A stretch of DNA of 64,000 bases from NCBI GenBank assembly GCA_030411725.1, contig MU839843.1:682001-746000 (forward strand), read 5' to 3'. This DNA comes from Echria macrotheca (lineage: Eukaryota > Ascomycota > Sordariomycetes > Sordariales > Schizotheciaceae). Position numbers and translations under genes: made by a program. The notes under the pieces are model-generated. The model did not search any database. It was given only the letters and a program-made list of their open reading frames with translations, and was not told where the DNA came from. Shown in pieces: positions 20,172 through 31,242 of the stretch (positions within the stretch are counted from its first letter, which is position 1; the number at the start of each line of letters is the position of its first letter).

Positions 20172-22469
20172 GTTAGCTTCAGCGCGGATGACGATATCTC
20201 ACAAAAAGAAGAGAGAAAGACAAAAGTGCGATCCTGACGATGCGCCGACCGGCCTGGCGCAGAGGGTGGTTCCGGGACCGGCTACGCATGAAGCAGGGCC
20301 GAAACGGGACTTGGTGCTTCAAGTTTGCAGGCAACAAGCAGAAACCGGAAGATTGGAAAATGGCGACACTCACATTGTTCCGGCGGGACGACGTGCTGCC
20401 CGAGCTCGCCTGGCTCGACCGTCCTGCGGCAGACGAGCGAGGCCCAACGCCGATGGTGTTGGTGCCGACGCCCACGGCGGGCGATATGGAGCGAGCTGGA
20501 ATGTTGGGCGGCGGGCCTGGTTCCGCCCCCGGCGAGCGCCGCTGCATCGAGCGAGACGACACCGAGTTCATTTTTGAGCGCCGACTCTCGCGCGGCCTGT
20601 GTGTCCTGGTTCCTGTCCGGCTCCCTCAGGCCCCGCGGCCTCGATGCGTGCGTCGCCGGCCGCAATGCGCGTGTCGAGGTGTATTTTTGAATCCGAGATA
20701 CAGGCGCCTGTTATCGTATCCGGCTGGTCGCTGTGCAGCCGGAAACGGGGCAGCGTCGGCGGCGGTGATGGGCGATGGCGGGCGACGCAGATGCGATGTG
20801 CGATGGCGATACGAGGCAGCGACCGAGGCGATAGCAAGGTTGGATTCATCAGTGTCTCTGGCTCGAGTTGGGTGCGGAGGTTGCCATTTGCCATTTGGCC
20901 ATCGCGCGACTGTCTCCACCAACAAAAGGCCACCCCCAGACTCGGCCGCGCTTGTCCTGAATTGTCAACCCGACGCAGGGACAGGGGGGCCACTGTGCCA
21001 CAGCAACCCGGCCGCCCACAGAAAATGGCTGAGGCTTGTCTGGACAACAGCTCGAGTTCAGCTTGAATTTTTTGTTACTTCTCAGGTCCTCGAATGAGTC
21101 TTATTCTTTCATGGTTTTTCTTTTCCGAAACACATAAATCAAATGCGAGATATCCTTTCTTCGTCATACTGATAGTTGGGATGAACTGTGGGGCCCCAAC
21201 TGTGGCTCAACAAGCGACTTTGCCACGTCGTGCCCCAAGCTGTGACGTTTTCATGTTTCGAAACGCGCATCCATTCTCAGCAAAGCTTTCCACCTTCTAA
21301 CAGGGACAATGCATTTTAACTGTCCTCGCTTCCTTCGGCTGTTCCTGCTAGATGGTATTCATGCTGCGGGCCTCGGCTAGTGTTTCTAGAAGCCACCTCG
21401 AAGATTTGAGAAGACTGCATCACGATCGTGACTTTCGGGCTTTCTCATCACACTTCCGATGCCGGTACAAATACGAGAGCACGTGGGCTCCTGCCCCCAG
21501 GGCAAGACAGACAGCAAAAAGGTAAAACACTTTTGACTGCACGTGCTGAAGCCTCGTTGTTGACTGCGGCTGAAAATGCGTGGAATGGCTCGGAGCTGAG
21601 CGCTCGAGGGGTACACAAATCTCTTTGTCGAGAAGAGCACACCCGATCGAAGACGAGATTGGACGCGCATTCCATTGACGGAATTGTGCTCGACATTGAG
21701 CAAGCACAGACTTCGTGACATGTCACTACCCGTCAAGCAACTCCGAACTTCTCGCTCTCACGTCTTCCTCCCGATTCTCATAAAAATGCAATAACCAAAC
21801 CTCATAACCATGGTTCTTCCCCATGTCTTTCCCTTGCTGACGGGACGCGTAACGTCCTGCTGTCTCTGGAGCGCTGCACGGTCCGCACACTGCATCACAG
21901 AGTCCGGACCCCGGAACGGCCTGCAAGAATCGACCACTTATTCGCGCCGTAGCAAGCCACGGCTGCCCCCCGACCACTGGCGACCAGGCCCGGAAAAGCA
22001 ATGCTCGGTCCGCCATCGTCGGCCCCCCTTCTCGTCGTGGCCCAATCACACGCCGCGTCCAATCTCCCGTTGGCCAGCGGAGGCGTTGTGATAGCCCCTG
22101 GCCTCACCCGCAGCCTTCCAAACAAGCACCAAGCCATCCCGCCGTCGGCCCCATTATTGTTTTATTGCATGTTTCTTTCGTGTGTTCTCAAGCCTCCAGA
22201 AGGCGCAAGCAAAACAAGTTGCGCCATCCGGAGGCGCGAGCTCGCTGCTGCTCGTAATGTTACCTCCCCAGAAAGAGAAACGGCTCGTCCCCGTCATCAT
22301 AATAAAAGGGCCCGGCCATCTCCTGTCGTGATTCCTTTCCCTCCCATCCTCTTTCTCTCCTCTATCTCCGTCCATCTTCCAGAAAAGCCGTGCCAAGCAT
22401 AACTTATACAAATCCTACCCACACCCTCGGTATATACCAAGCCCAAGCCCAAGACCCCCCACCGTCACA
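20172..22469. other. Divergent spacer: BUD6 and GPI-protein promoters
   Basis: 2.3 kb between divergent genes. An open frame of 285 codons at 20240-21097 is Arg/Cys-rich, without domains, and lies in GC-rich sequence where long chance frames are common, so it is not called. Nothing else supported. Confidence 0.5.
22301..22309 (+). promoter_or_regulatory. TATA-like element of the small GPI-protein gene
   Basis: AATAAAAGG lies 160 bp before the start codon and is followed by about 60 bp of CT-rich sequence, the usual look of a fungal transcription start zone. A second candidate, TATATA near 22430, is too close to the ATG. Sequence pattern only. Confidence 0.35.
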
Positions 22470-22859
22470 ATGAAGGCCACCCTCTTCCTCTCCACCGTCG
22501 TCGCCCTCACTGGCTCCGCCCTCGCCTTCGACGGCTACGGCGACCACACCACCGGCACCTGGTCGACGGGCACCTGGACCACCTCGGCCCCCACCGGCAC
22601 CGGCAGCTGGGGCTCGTCCGGCTGGGGGAGCAGCACCTCGTCCTACTCCACCACCAAGACCTACAACACCACCTCCTCCGGCTACAACTACACCACCACG
22701 GCCAAGTCCAGCAGCTACTCCTTCACCTCCTCGCCGACCCCCTCGACCACCAAGTCCTCGAGCACCAAGCCCCCTTCCAGCACGCCCACCTCGGGTGCTA
22801 GCCGGTCCGAGTTCGCCATGGCTGTGCTTGGTCTCGCCGTCGCCGCTCTTGCTCTGTAA
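22470..22859 (+). CDS. Small GPI-anchored Ser/Thr-rich surface protein
   Basis: 129 aa, single exon. Residues 1-19 form a clear signal peptide (MKATLFLSTVVALTGSALA). The mature chain begins FDGYGDH and has three TGTW-type segments, then a region almost wholly Ser, Thr, Tyr and Pro that should be heavily O-glycosylated. The C-terminus has a small-residue cleavage region (TSGASRS) followed by a hydrophobic tail (FAMAVLGLAVAALAL), the pattern of a GPI-anchor signal. It contains no cysteine, so it is neither a hydrophobin nor a CFEM protein. A cell-wall or membrane surface protein is inferred; no enzymatic role can be read. Confidence 0.85.
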   Translation: MKATLFLSTVVALTGSALAFDGYGDHTTGTWSTGTWTTSAPTGTGSWGSSGWGSSTSSYSTTKTYNTTSSGYNYTTTAKSSSYSFTSSPTPSTTKSSSTKPPSSTPTSGASRSEFAMAVLGLAVAALAL

Positions 22860-23187
22860 GGGCTGTCTGTCGCTACCTGGGAAACATGATGTTGGGAAAC
22901 TGGGATGGTTGGTTAAGCAACATGTTCGGAAAAATCTTGTGAAGTATGTGGGACGCCACGACGCGACGGTTTATTCGCGCGGGCAATGCTTCGATATGAC
23001 CTGTAAATACTTTAATGAATACCTAATAACATCGAGACGAAAGTCTCTTACCACCATGTTTATCCTTCTAGTGCTGTCTATCAATCCCGTATTGTCTCCG
23101 ATCTCTGACCGCCTTCCTAACCCTTGACACCCCGACCATCTGAGATGTATTTGTCCAAGTGTAGATAGATGCCGGATAGTTCTGAAC
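22860..23187. other. Intergenic: convergent 3' ends
   Basis: 328 bp between stop codons of the GPI protein and the FAD monooxygenase. AT-rich in the middle (about 22980-23060), consistent with 3' UTRs. No gene. Confidence 0.6.
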
Positions 23188-24480
23188 CTACCCCAACATC
23201 CCCTTGACGAAAAAGACCGTGTGCGTAATGGCCGAGACCAACGGGTACACAATAGCCGGCTTGCCAAAGCTGATATGCAACGCGGCCATGCGACCCATCA
23301 CAGACCCAGGCGTGCCCTTCTCAAACATCCACAACTTGCCCAGCTGGTCGGCCAGCCGGGCCACCTTCTCGGCCCGCGGCCCCATCTCGACCTCGAACTC
23401 GCGCACCGCCTCGTCCCAGTCCCCATCCTTTTCCCGGACCGCATCGACAATAGCCCTTGCCAGCTTCATGGCGTCCTCGAGCGCGACGTTGACGCCCTCG
23501 CCCGCGAACGGCGTCATCAAATGGGCGGCGTCACCTATCAGGGTCGCGCCGCGGCAGTGTTCCCACCGGAAGCCGAGCGGGAGGTGGTACATCGAGCGCG
23601 GTGTGCACTTTCCTTGAGCAGCACTGATTGCCTGCTTCAGCAACGGGTCCCAGTCGGAGAACGGCGCGTCGGCACCCTCGAGCAGGGCCTGCTTGACCTG
23701 ATTCAGATCGTGGCTGTCGTAACCGCAACGGCTGGCCCAGTCCGGATTGTCCTGCTTCAGCATGGCGTACACGCCCAGACTACCGTCGCCCATTTGCTGT
23801 ATGCAGATTCTGCGATACTCGGCGTGCGCAAACAGGTTTCCGCCCTTGACGGCCGCGTGGAGCTCCGGAGTGGTCACCTCGGCATCCGGCACCGATAGCT
23901 CGTATGCGCCGACGCCGCTGAAGATGGGCTTCACATCGCCGGCCAGCGCCAAGCGAACCTTGCTCCACGCGCCGTCAGCCCCTACCACCAAGTCGAAACC
24001 CGTGGCCGGCGGGACATCGCCCTCGAACGTCAGGGTGCCCGTGGCCGGGTCGAAAGTCTTGACGTGGTGGCCCCAGCGGACCATACCGGCCGGGAGACTC
24101 TCGGTCAGGATCCGGCGGAGGTCGGCCCGGTCGATCTCGGGACGTTGCTCTTGGATCCGGCTGACGGGCTTGGCGTCGTCCTTGGCGGGCGCCGGCTGGC
24201 CGGCTCTGACGAGGAAGACCTTACGGCGGTGGTCGGTGATCTGCAGGTGGTCGCCGCCGTACCGGGCCTTGGTGAGAAACTGATCGAACAGGCCGGCTTC
24301 CTTCATGGCGGCGAGCCCGGTCGACGTGTGCAGGTCCAGAGTGCCACCTTGGGAGCGGTAATCAGGCGAGGCTTCGCCCTCGAAAACGGTTACCGGGATC
24401 GATGCCTTGTTCAGGAGGCGGGCCAGCATACAGCCGGCCGGACCGGCGCCGACAATCGCGATTTTGGGTGCGTTCGACAT
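23188..24480 (-). CDS. FAD-dependent monooxygenase (PHBH / TetX-like fold)
   Basis: Single-component flavin hydroxylase of the aromatic-hydroxylase class, using NAD(P)H and oxygen; substrate unknown. 430 aa, one exon. ATG 24480 is chosen because it sits five residues before the Rossmann strand; the open frame continues 14 codons upstream without a convincing Met. The dinucleotide motif GAGPAG is at 11-16 with acidic VFEGE ending strand 2. The middle motif DLVVGADGAWSKVR and the C-terminal LIGDAAHLMTPFAGEGVN, which contacts FAD, are both intact. The arrangement is nearest to TetX-like and zeaxanthin-epoxidase-like members. Neighbours give no pathway: the gene converges on a surface-protein gene, and its upstream side is a 3-kb spacer. 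Confidence 0.92.
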   Translation of the reverse strand: MSNAPKIAIVGAGPAGCMLARLLNKASIPVTVFEGEASPDYRSQGGTLDLHTSTGLAAMKEAGLFDQFLTKARYGGDHLQITDHRRKVFLVRAGQPAPAKDDAKPVSRIQEQRPEIDRADLRRILTESLPAGMVRWGHHVKTFDPATGTLTFEGDVPPATGFDLVVGADGAWSKVRLALAGDVKPIFSGVGAYELSVPDAEVTTPELHAAVKGGNLFAHAEYRRICIQQMGDGSLGVYAMLKQDNPDWASRCGYDSHDLNQVKQALLEGADAPFSDWDPLLKQAISAAQGKCTPRSMYHLPLGFRWEHCRGATLIGDAAHLMTPFAGEGVNVALEDAMKLARAIVDAVREKDGDWDEAVREFEVEMGPRAEKVARLADQLGKLWMFEKGTPGSVMGRMAALHISFGKPAIVYPLVSAITHTVFFVKGMLG

Positions 24481-27400
24481 GATGTTGGTTGAGTCAAGGT
24501 GGTTCGAGTTTGAAGCTAACAAAAGCGTAAGAGCAATTTTTTGACGAGACTTGGGATTTTACCTGCAATTGGGAATCATCATACCGCACCACGTCCGTTT
24601 CTGGGTTAGCTGGAGTGCCGCCTTTATACACTTCGTGAAGGTAGGCGGCTGAGGTATTCGGGTCAAACAACCACCCGGCAAGCTTTCCAGTCTACGGTCA
24701 AAACTCCGGGCTCCAAAACCCGAGGCGACCACACCTAGTAAGAGTATCGCCGTGTATTCCGCGGGACTGCATCTTATTGGCAATCAACTGCCCGACTCGG
24801 GCAATTGGGCTATAACACCGAGCTGGTCAGAATGATTGCTCAAAATGTAGCTGACAGGGCGTAAGCGACCTTTTTGTTTCTGTCAAATGGTTGATGCTAC
24901 CTTTGACTCCGGCACAGCGCGTACTAGGCAAGTGCTGCCTTGGATCTTTGGGACCGTCAGCCGTTCCCCAATCATGGTTTTGATAGGATGCAGTCCATCA
25001 TTACCTATTCGCGTCCTCGCAATGTGGTGGCTTTGTCATCGCCAAAGCTTGTCCTCAGCGTCGGCCAAACCAAAAGGACCAGCCAGCGCTGAGGTACGAA
25101 GATGGTTGCGACATAGCTGTAATCTGAAATTGAACATCTTGGGATCCCCATGGAATGGCGCCGTCTATAGTGGTGTGTTCATTTGCAGAGCTCTTGTTGG
25201 AGCTCCCTGACGTCATCTGCTGGTGAACATGCATTTGCTGCCCGTGAAGTCAGCAGGCGATGCAGCTGTTAGGACAACTTCCGCACAGTGTAGCGCAGAG
25301 ACAGAAGAGGACTCTGCTTTCACAGGCTTTTGCAAGAATGCAGAGGCCGGCCATGTCTATCCACCCCGTCAATCCACCCCGCAACATCGATTGGTATCTA
25401 TCTGATAACACTCAGTCTGGGTAGTGGGGCAGTCCTGCAATCTCAGGACGGGAATCCAATTGAAGTCCCAAAGACCAACTTCATTCCAGGCTCGCATGGA
25501 ACCGCAGCGTAAGCACAGAAAACTGGTGGATGGCAGCAGCTTGCGGCGGTCTTCAAGAAGATACCGATCTGTAGGCTAAAACTGAGTTGCTGCAGGAACA
25601 AGGGATCACCGCGTTGCGGCTGAGAGCTGGCCGGAAAGCTGGGCATCCAGTTTGCCGGGATCATGTCGATCTCCCGTCTCAACGTTAATTCACAAGCACA
25701 CTCTGGGGATCCCGCCGAGTTACAACCATCAAGCCCATCTTCGTAGAGGCCACTGTCACCAGATATATCGCCGTTTCGCGATGCGTGTACTGGGCCGGCG
25801 GGGTGATACCACTGATGTCCGCGCCCAAAGTCCCGAGGTCGAGTGAACACACTGGCCCAGAGTCGGAAACAAAACAGGATCAAAGCCGAGGGCTAGGTAC
25901 AGGTGGATAAAGCCAAAGCCAATAACCAGGTGTTCACTGCCATCTTCAATGTCAGAAAGGGGCTGGAATCGGAGCGGAAGTTGCAGAGTCGGAAGGGGGT
26001 GGCAAACACGACGATATTGCACGATAAAAAAGCAAAGATAGGGTGCAGATCCGAATATGGCACCAGCTGACTGCGGTGTCCAGTAAACTGTACGGATAGC
26101 TTCCCAAAGACCACGGGTGGCCAAGACTGTCCAAGCCTTGGACTCCAAGGCGTGTGGTAGGAAAGCAATGCTGGCAGTCGAAGATTGATGGGATCAAGTC
26201 AAAGCAGTCGATGTCCCTGATGTGTTAAAGAGGAAAGTGGATTCGGTATATGTCAAACCCTATGCCCCCCTTTCTGTCGGCCACCATACAGCGCTAGCCG
26301 TCGTATCATGGTTTTTTTTGACTCCACAGGCATGTTGATGTCGTCCCAATCGACGATCGCTGACACCATGGTGATGTTGGATGGGAATCCATCCGCAAAC
26401 TCGGGACGACTCCCCGCAAAGCGCAGCGACAACTCTCCTTGAGTCATCGCTTGCTAGAGACGGCTTCCTCCCACCTAATTTTTTAAAACAAGAGTTTCCA
26501 GTGGTGCAGTGGTGGGGATGGAGAATTGGGGGAACTGGGAACTGAGACTCGGACACAAGAGTTTTTAATGAACCCTTTTGGAATAGAAATCAATGTGAAT
26601 AGACCCACGGAACACGCTGAGCACTGTGCTACGCTCTCTGATGGTTTGTTATACGGGCAGTTGACTCCGTATCTTGAGTTTATCTCCATCGCACCCCATT
26701 GCTTACTGCAGGTCTCGCCAACTCAAGTCAACAGCTGTGTCTTCAATTCAGGGTTCAAAGCCTGGATTGTGGTCACGTGTTTGCTACCCCACAGCCCTTG
26801 TGCCAAGACTGACTGGTCCCAAGGGAGCTAGCCGGGTTTGAACTGGCCTGGGGCTGCGAAACAAGAGCCCAGCCCAGCTGGTTCCGTGCCGACAAATTTC
26901 TCGACGTCTCGTTATCCGGGCGACGTCTCTTCTGCTGTCGCCAAACCCTCTCCTTCGTCAAGCGAGAGGTTCCCACGACGGGTTTGTTAAGGGCGTTGTC
27001 TGCCTTTTTCTGTGGAAGTCTCCACCTCCCGTCGAGCTCCTGCCTCCACCCGCAACGCTTGGTCCTGGTTCGCGCCTGCTCTTGCTCTCTCTCTCCTGGA
27101 CAGCAACTCCCGTCGAACTCCCGTCGACCTTGCCCGCCCAGCCGTTACGAACAGACGCCGATCGTCCAGAAGACAGCGAAGCGTCAGCGACTGACTCTAT
27201 ACGAGAGCGATTCCTCGAGACGGCACCGCTCTGCGACCACGGATGCCAAGGCGTACAGGTCGCGGCCCGCTCCTGCTCCAGCACGGTCCTGGCAATCGAC
27301 ACCATCTCTCCTGCTCCCACGACCTGGGAGCGGCGAACTTGGTCTGCGCGGAGGGTCCGACTGCCAGCAAACCCGGCAAGACTTGATCAACACACATGGT

Positions 27401-27663
27401 CTGCGCGCAAATAATTTGGTGGAGCGATTGAAGTGCCATCATCCCCTCTTCCTGCTTCGTTGGGCGTCCGGCACAGCTAGCTTCGGGGCGACAGTGACCT
27501 GACCACGCCGGGGGCTTATGCACAGCGATCTGTCGCTGCATATTTCAAGAAGCACAGCCGACCAATCTGATTCGCCGGTTTTCTACAAACACCTTCTCTG
27601 CCGCTCCCACCCTTCTTTCCCCGTCTAAAAGTACGACAGCACTCGCAAGCATTGAGAGCAAGC
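24481..27663. other. Gene-poor spacer upstream of the monooxygenase and PBP1
   Basis: 3.2 kb between divergent genes. Short frames at 24900-26170 on both strands are broken and none shows a domain. Base composition is more even than in neighbouring genes. The last 600 bp are CT-rich and probably the PBP1 promoter and leader. No terminal repeats or transposase remnant recognised. Confidence 0.45.
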
Positions 27664-30600
27664 ATGGAGGACCGATCTTCCAACTCAAAACCCACTCCAT
27701 CTCCGTCTGCATCTAGCAACGCCGACCCCAAATCAACCTCGGCGCGACCGACATACAGCAGCAAGCTCGGTGACCAGAAGACCAGAGCGTCGGAGCCTGG
27801 CGCTGCGAATTCGACAGCAAGGTGAGACACGAGACACTTTCTAGACATCCCCCAATTTTTTTTCGGTACTCGCTGCAGTTATCGCAACAAAGATGCGGGC
27901 TTGCCCACTTTTGGACCCCTCAATCCGCCCCTACCTTTCCCTTTCTCGAAACATCTTCCATTCATGCCACCACTCCATTGTTCGGAACCCTCATCACTGC
28001 CGCTGCTTGCTGCAAGCCGTCAATTCCGGGTTTTGTCGCACGCTGTTTGCTGACGAACACCCAGAACTCCGGTCCAGAGGGCCTGGACTTCGAACAAGAA
28101 TCCAATTACCGGCCGGTCGCAGACACCCCAGAACAATTTCAGCACGCAGAATAAACCGTCGGTGACGAGTTCCCTCCGCGAGGTAGGCCCCCATCACCTC
28201 TCTGATCTCAGTGCGGGCCATTGCGAAGCAGGGCAAGGTGATGTGTATCGCCCGGTCGCTAGCCAGCCTGCCCCCAATCTGCCTGCGTCACTGATCCACA
28301 GCTTGCTTACAATGTTTCCGTAGGGCCAACGGGTGCGGATCACCCTCGCCAGCGGGGCGGAATTCGAAGGCACCTACAGCAACGGAGCCGACTCGACGAG
28401 CTGCCGTCTCAAGATGGTCGAGCAGAAGAAGCTGCCCAACTCGGCCGAGATCAACGGAGCTGCTAGAAGAGAGCAACCCATGATGTCTTTCCAAAAGAAA
28501 GAGATTGTCGATGCCTGCGTGCTCACTGGCAATGCCACGAAGATGGATGGAAAAAACCCTAACGGTATGGCAGGACCATCTTATAGTCATTCCCACTAAC
28601 ACATTATTGCAGGGAATCGTTCGACGTTCCGTACCGACGCAGCGATTTCCGATAGCCGCACAGGCCCTAACCGGGAGCTCAAGCGTTGGCAGCCCGACTC
28701 GAATGATACGAAAGCTCTTCCCCAGGATGTTTCCATGTCTTTGACCTCCAGCGGCGGTGGCTGGGATCAGTTCGCCGAAAACGAGCGCCTCTTCGGTTTG
28801 AAGACGGACTATGATGAGAACATATACACCACTACGATAGACAAGAGCCATCCGCAATACCAACAGCGCGTAGCGGCTGCGGAGAAGAAAGCCCGCGAGA
28901 TCGAACGAAGCACCGCCATGTCCTCCCATGTGGCTGAAGAACGTGTCATGGACTTTGCTGGCGGTGCTGATGCGCAGGACGAGGAAGACAAGTAGGCCTG
29001 TCTCAGAATGGGCCAATATCCAAATACTAACCAGTGAAACAGGTACAGCGGCGTTCGTCGTCAAGCACAGCAACAGCAAGACTTTCCCCCTCTTTCAGCC
29101 AGAGATAACAAGTATACCCCTCCAGCTCGTCGGGCACCTACCGGACAAGCCACCGTCAAGGGAGCCCCTGTGGATCCTGCTATTATCTCGTCGCAGCTGA
29201 AGGCCGCCCCGTCGAAACAGCCCACACCCAAGATTGATGAACCCAAGAATGCCATGCAGGCCGGTAAGCCGCCTGCAACGCCGGTTCCCGAGACGAAACC
29301 CGCCGAGGTTAAGCCAACAGAGGCCAAAGAGACGAAGGAGACCCAGGCTGCGGCGGAGAAACCCTCGGAGGATAAGGCGAGCGACAAGGGCACCACGCCT
29401 TCCGCTGGAACTAGCCGCATCGCGACACCCAAAGAGACTGCAGCAGTTCCCAGTGCCACGGCCACGGTGGAGAAAGCGGTTCTCAACTCTTTCAAGACCT
29501 TTGCTACGCAGCAACGTCAAGCCGCAAAGGAGGCGCGATCTGTCAAGACCAAGCAAGACAAGGAGGTCAAGCTCAATGAGCTGAAGAACTTTGCATCAAG
29601 TTTCAAGCTATCGACGCCAGTCCCGAAGGATCTGATTGGCATAATTGCAAAAGACCCTGCGAAGCAGCTGGCGATTCAAGAGAAGGCCCAACGCCATGTC
29701 GAAGAGATGAAAGAGAAGGCCGCGGAAGCCGCCAAAAAGGCCCAGGAAGCCGCGGCGGCGAAGGACAGCCCTGCGAAGGCCGCATCAGAGCAGCCCACTC
29801 CAGCTGCATCGGCCCCAGCGGTGGACAACCGAGGAGCTCCTCGCCCAGCTACGCAGCAACACACCAATACTCCAGGAAGTGTTCCTGGCCGCCATTCGGG
29901 TCCTCGCACGGCGTACAGTACCCAGCCCCATTATGCACAACAGTACGGTAGGAACAACCGGCCCCCAGCCCACATGGCGGTCCCTCAGAACCAACAGACT
30001 GGCAACCTTGCGCAGCGCCTCCGCAACTTGGATCCGCAGCAGAAGCTGCAGCACATGTCACCGCACACCCAGCATGTCGGTCCTGTCCCCACCGGTCCTG
30101 CAGGCGGCGCTGATCCCTCGTACGGCCGCCGGGCCAGCAATATCCAGTCCGGATTCATGGCCAATAAATTGAACCCAAACAGCCATGAGTTCAGGCCCAA
30201 CCCGCAGTTTGCTCAGCCCTTCATCCCTGCCGGACCTAGCCAACAGTCAAGCCCGCGCGGGTCTGTTAACAACATGGTTGAGCCCACCGTCCCACCTACC
30301 CCTGTTCCGGGCCAGTTGATACGGCGCAAAACTAAGGCTGTGGACGTCAAGAAGTGCATGATCCTCTCGCACATTCAGACGATCCAGCCTCCGGTTCAGG
30401 GCCGCAACTGGGATCATAATGATGGACTCAGGCCCTCATGGGATACGCTCCCGACATGGCTTCAGCTGAAGGACGATGTGGACGACCCGAGCTCGGCCAC
30501 GTACCTGACTTACAAGGACGCGTTGGACCAGATGGCTCAGACTCAATCACAAGCCGCTACGCCTAACCCATCCCATGTGATGCCGCAGGCTCCTCCGCAC

Positions 30601-31242
30601 ATGCCATTCCACCTTCATCATGGTGGGCAGAACCTAGCGCCTCGGCAGTCGCCACACCCGCCTCCTATGCAGATGCATACTGGCCAGCACGGCCACGGCC
30701 CGCAGGTGCCGTTTAGCAACCCCGATGACCATAGGATGATGCACTCAAACTCTGCGCAGTCTTATGCATCTCCGCGGATGGCGCCAGTCACGATGTACGC
30801 GCCCAATATGAATAGCCCGGCTCAGATGCCGTACGGTCAACCGCCCTTACAAACTTATATCCAACCCGGCGCCCCCCAAATGGGCCAGTACCGAAGCTTC
30901 TCGAACACGGGATATATGCCCCAGCCTTCCCATATAGGAAATCCGATGTTGCTGCCGCCCCAGTTCATGTCGGGCCCGAATGGCATGGTTCCGGGGGTAC
31001 CGCAAGTCCCGATCTATCCCAACCATTCCGGATTCATGCCACCTGGTCCCCCCCAGCAGCCAACCATTCCGGGCTCTAATGGATATCCCTCTAGTCCTGG
31101 CCGCCCCGTCGCGGCCATGATGGCTCACCAGGGTTCGCATCAAGGACAGCACTTCGGAATGAGCCCGGGCATGCACTACCAGCAACCCGTCTTCAACCCG
31201 CAACAAGGTGGGGGCAAGTTCCCCGGCCAGCGGCCGCAGTGA
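27664..31242 (+). CDS. PBP1: PBP1 / ataxin-2 homologue
   Basis: RNA-binding regulator of poly(A) tails, stress granules and TORC1 signalling in yeast, acting with poly(A)-binding protein. Exons 27664-27821, 28080-28182, 28324-28564, 28613-28991 and 29043-31242 total 1027 codons (1026 aa), all joins in frame. The Lsm-like domain begins at GQRVRITLASGAEFEGTY (about residue 88). The LsmAD domain follows at about 208-270 (WDQFAENERLFGLKTDYDENIYTTTID). Near residues 667-680, LNPNSHEFRPNPQF is a PAM2 motif, the site that binds the MLLE domain of poly(A)-binding protein. The remainder is Ala/Lys-, then Pro/Gln/Met-rich and disordered. The first intron (258 nt) is the longest found in this window; its acceptor CCAGAG is the only one restoring RAWTSNKNPITGR. 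Confidence 0.94.

Noticed and set aside
20240..21097. 285-codon open frame on the plus strand upstream of BUD6
   Set aside because: Arg/Cys/Pro-rich with no domain, in GC-rich DNA with overlapping frames on both strands; it fits a promoter region better than a gene.
24887..26168. Possible decayed membrane-protein gene on the minus strand
   Set aside because: Hydrophobic stretches occur in different frames with stops between them; no family was recognised and no join restores one.
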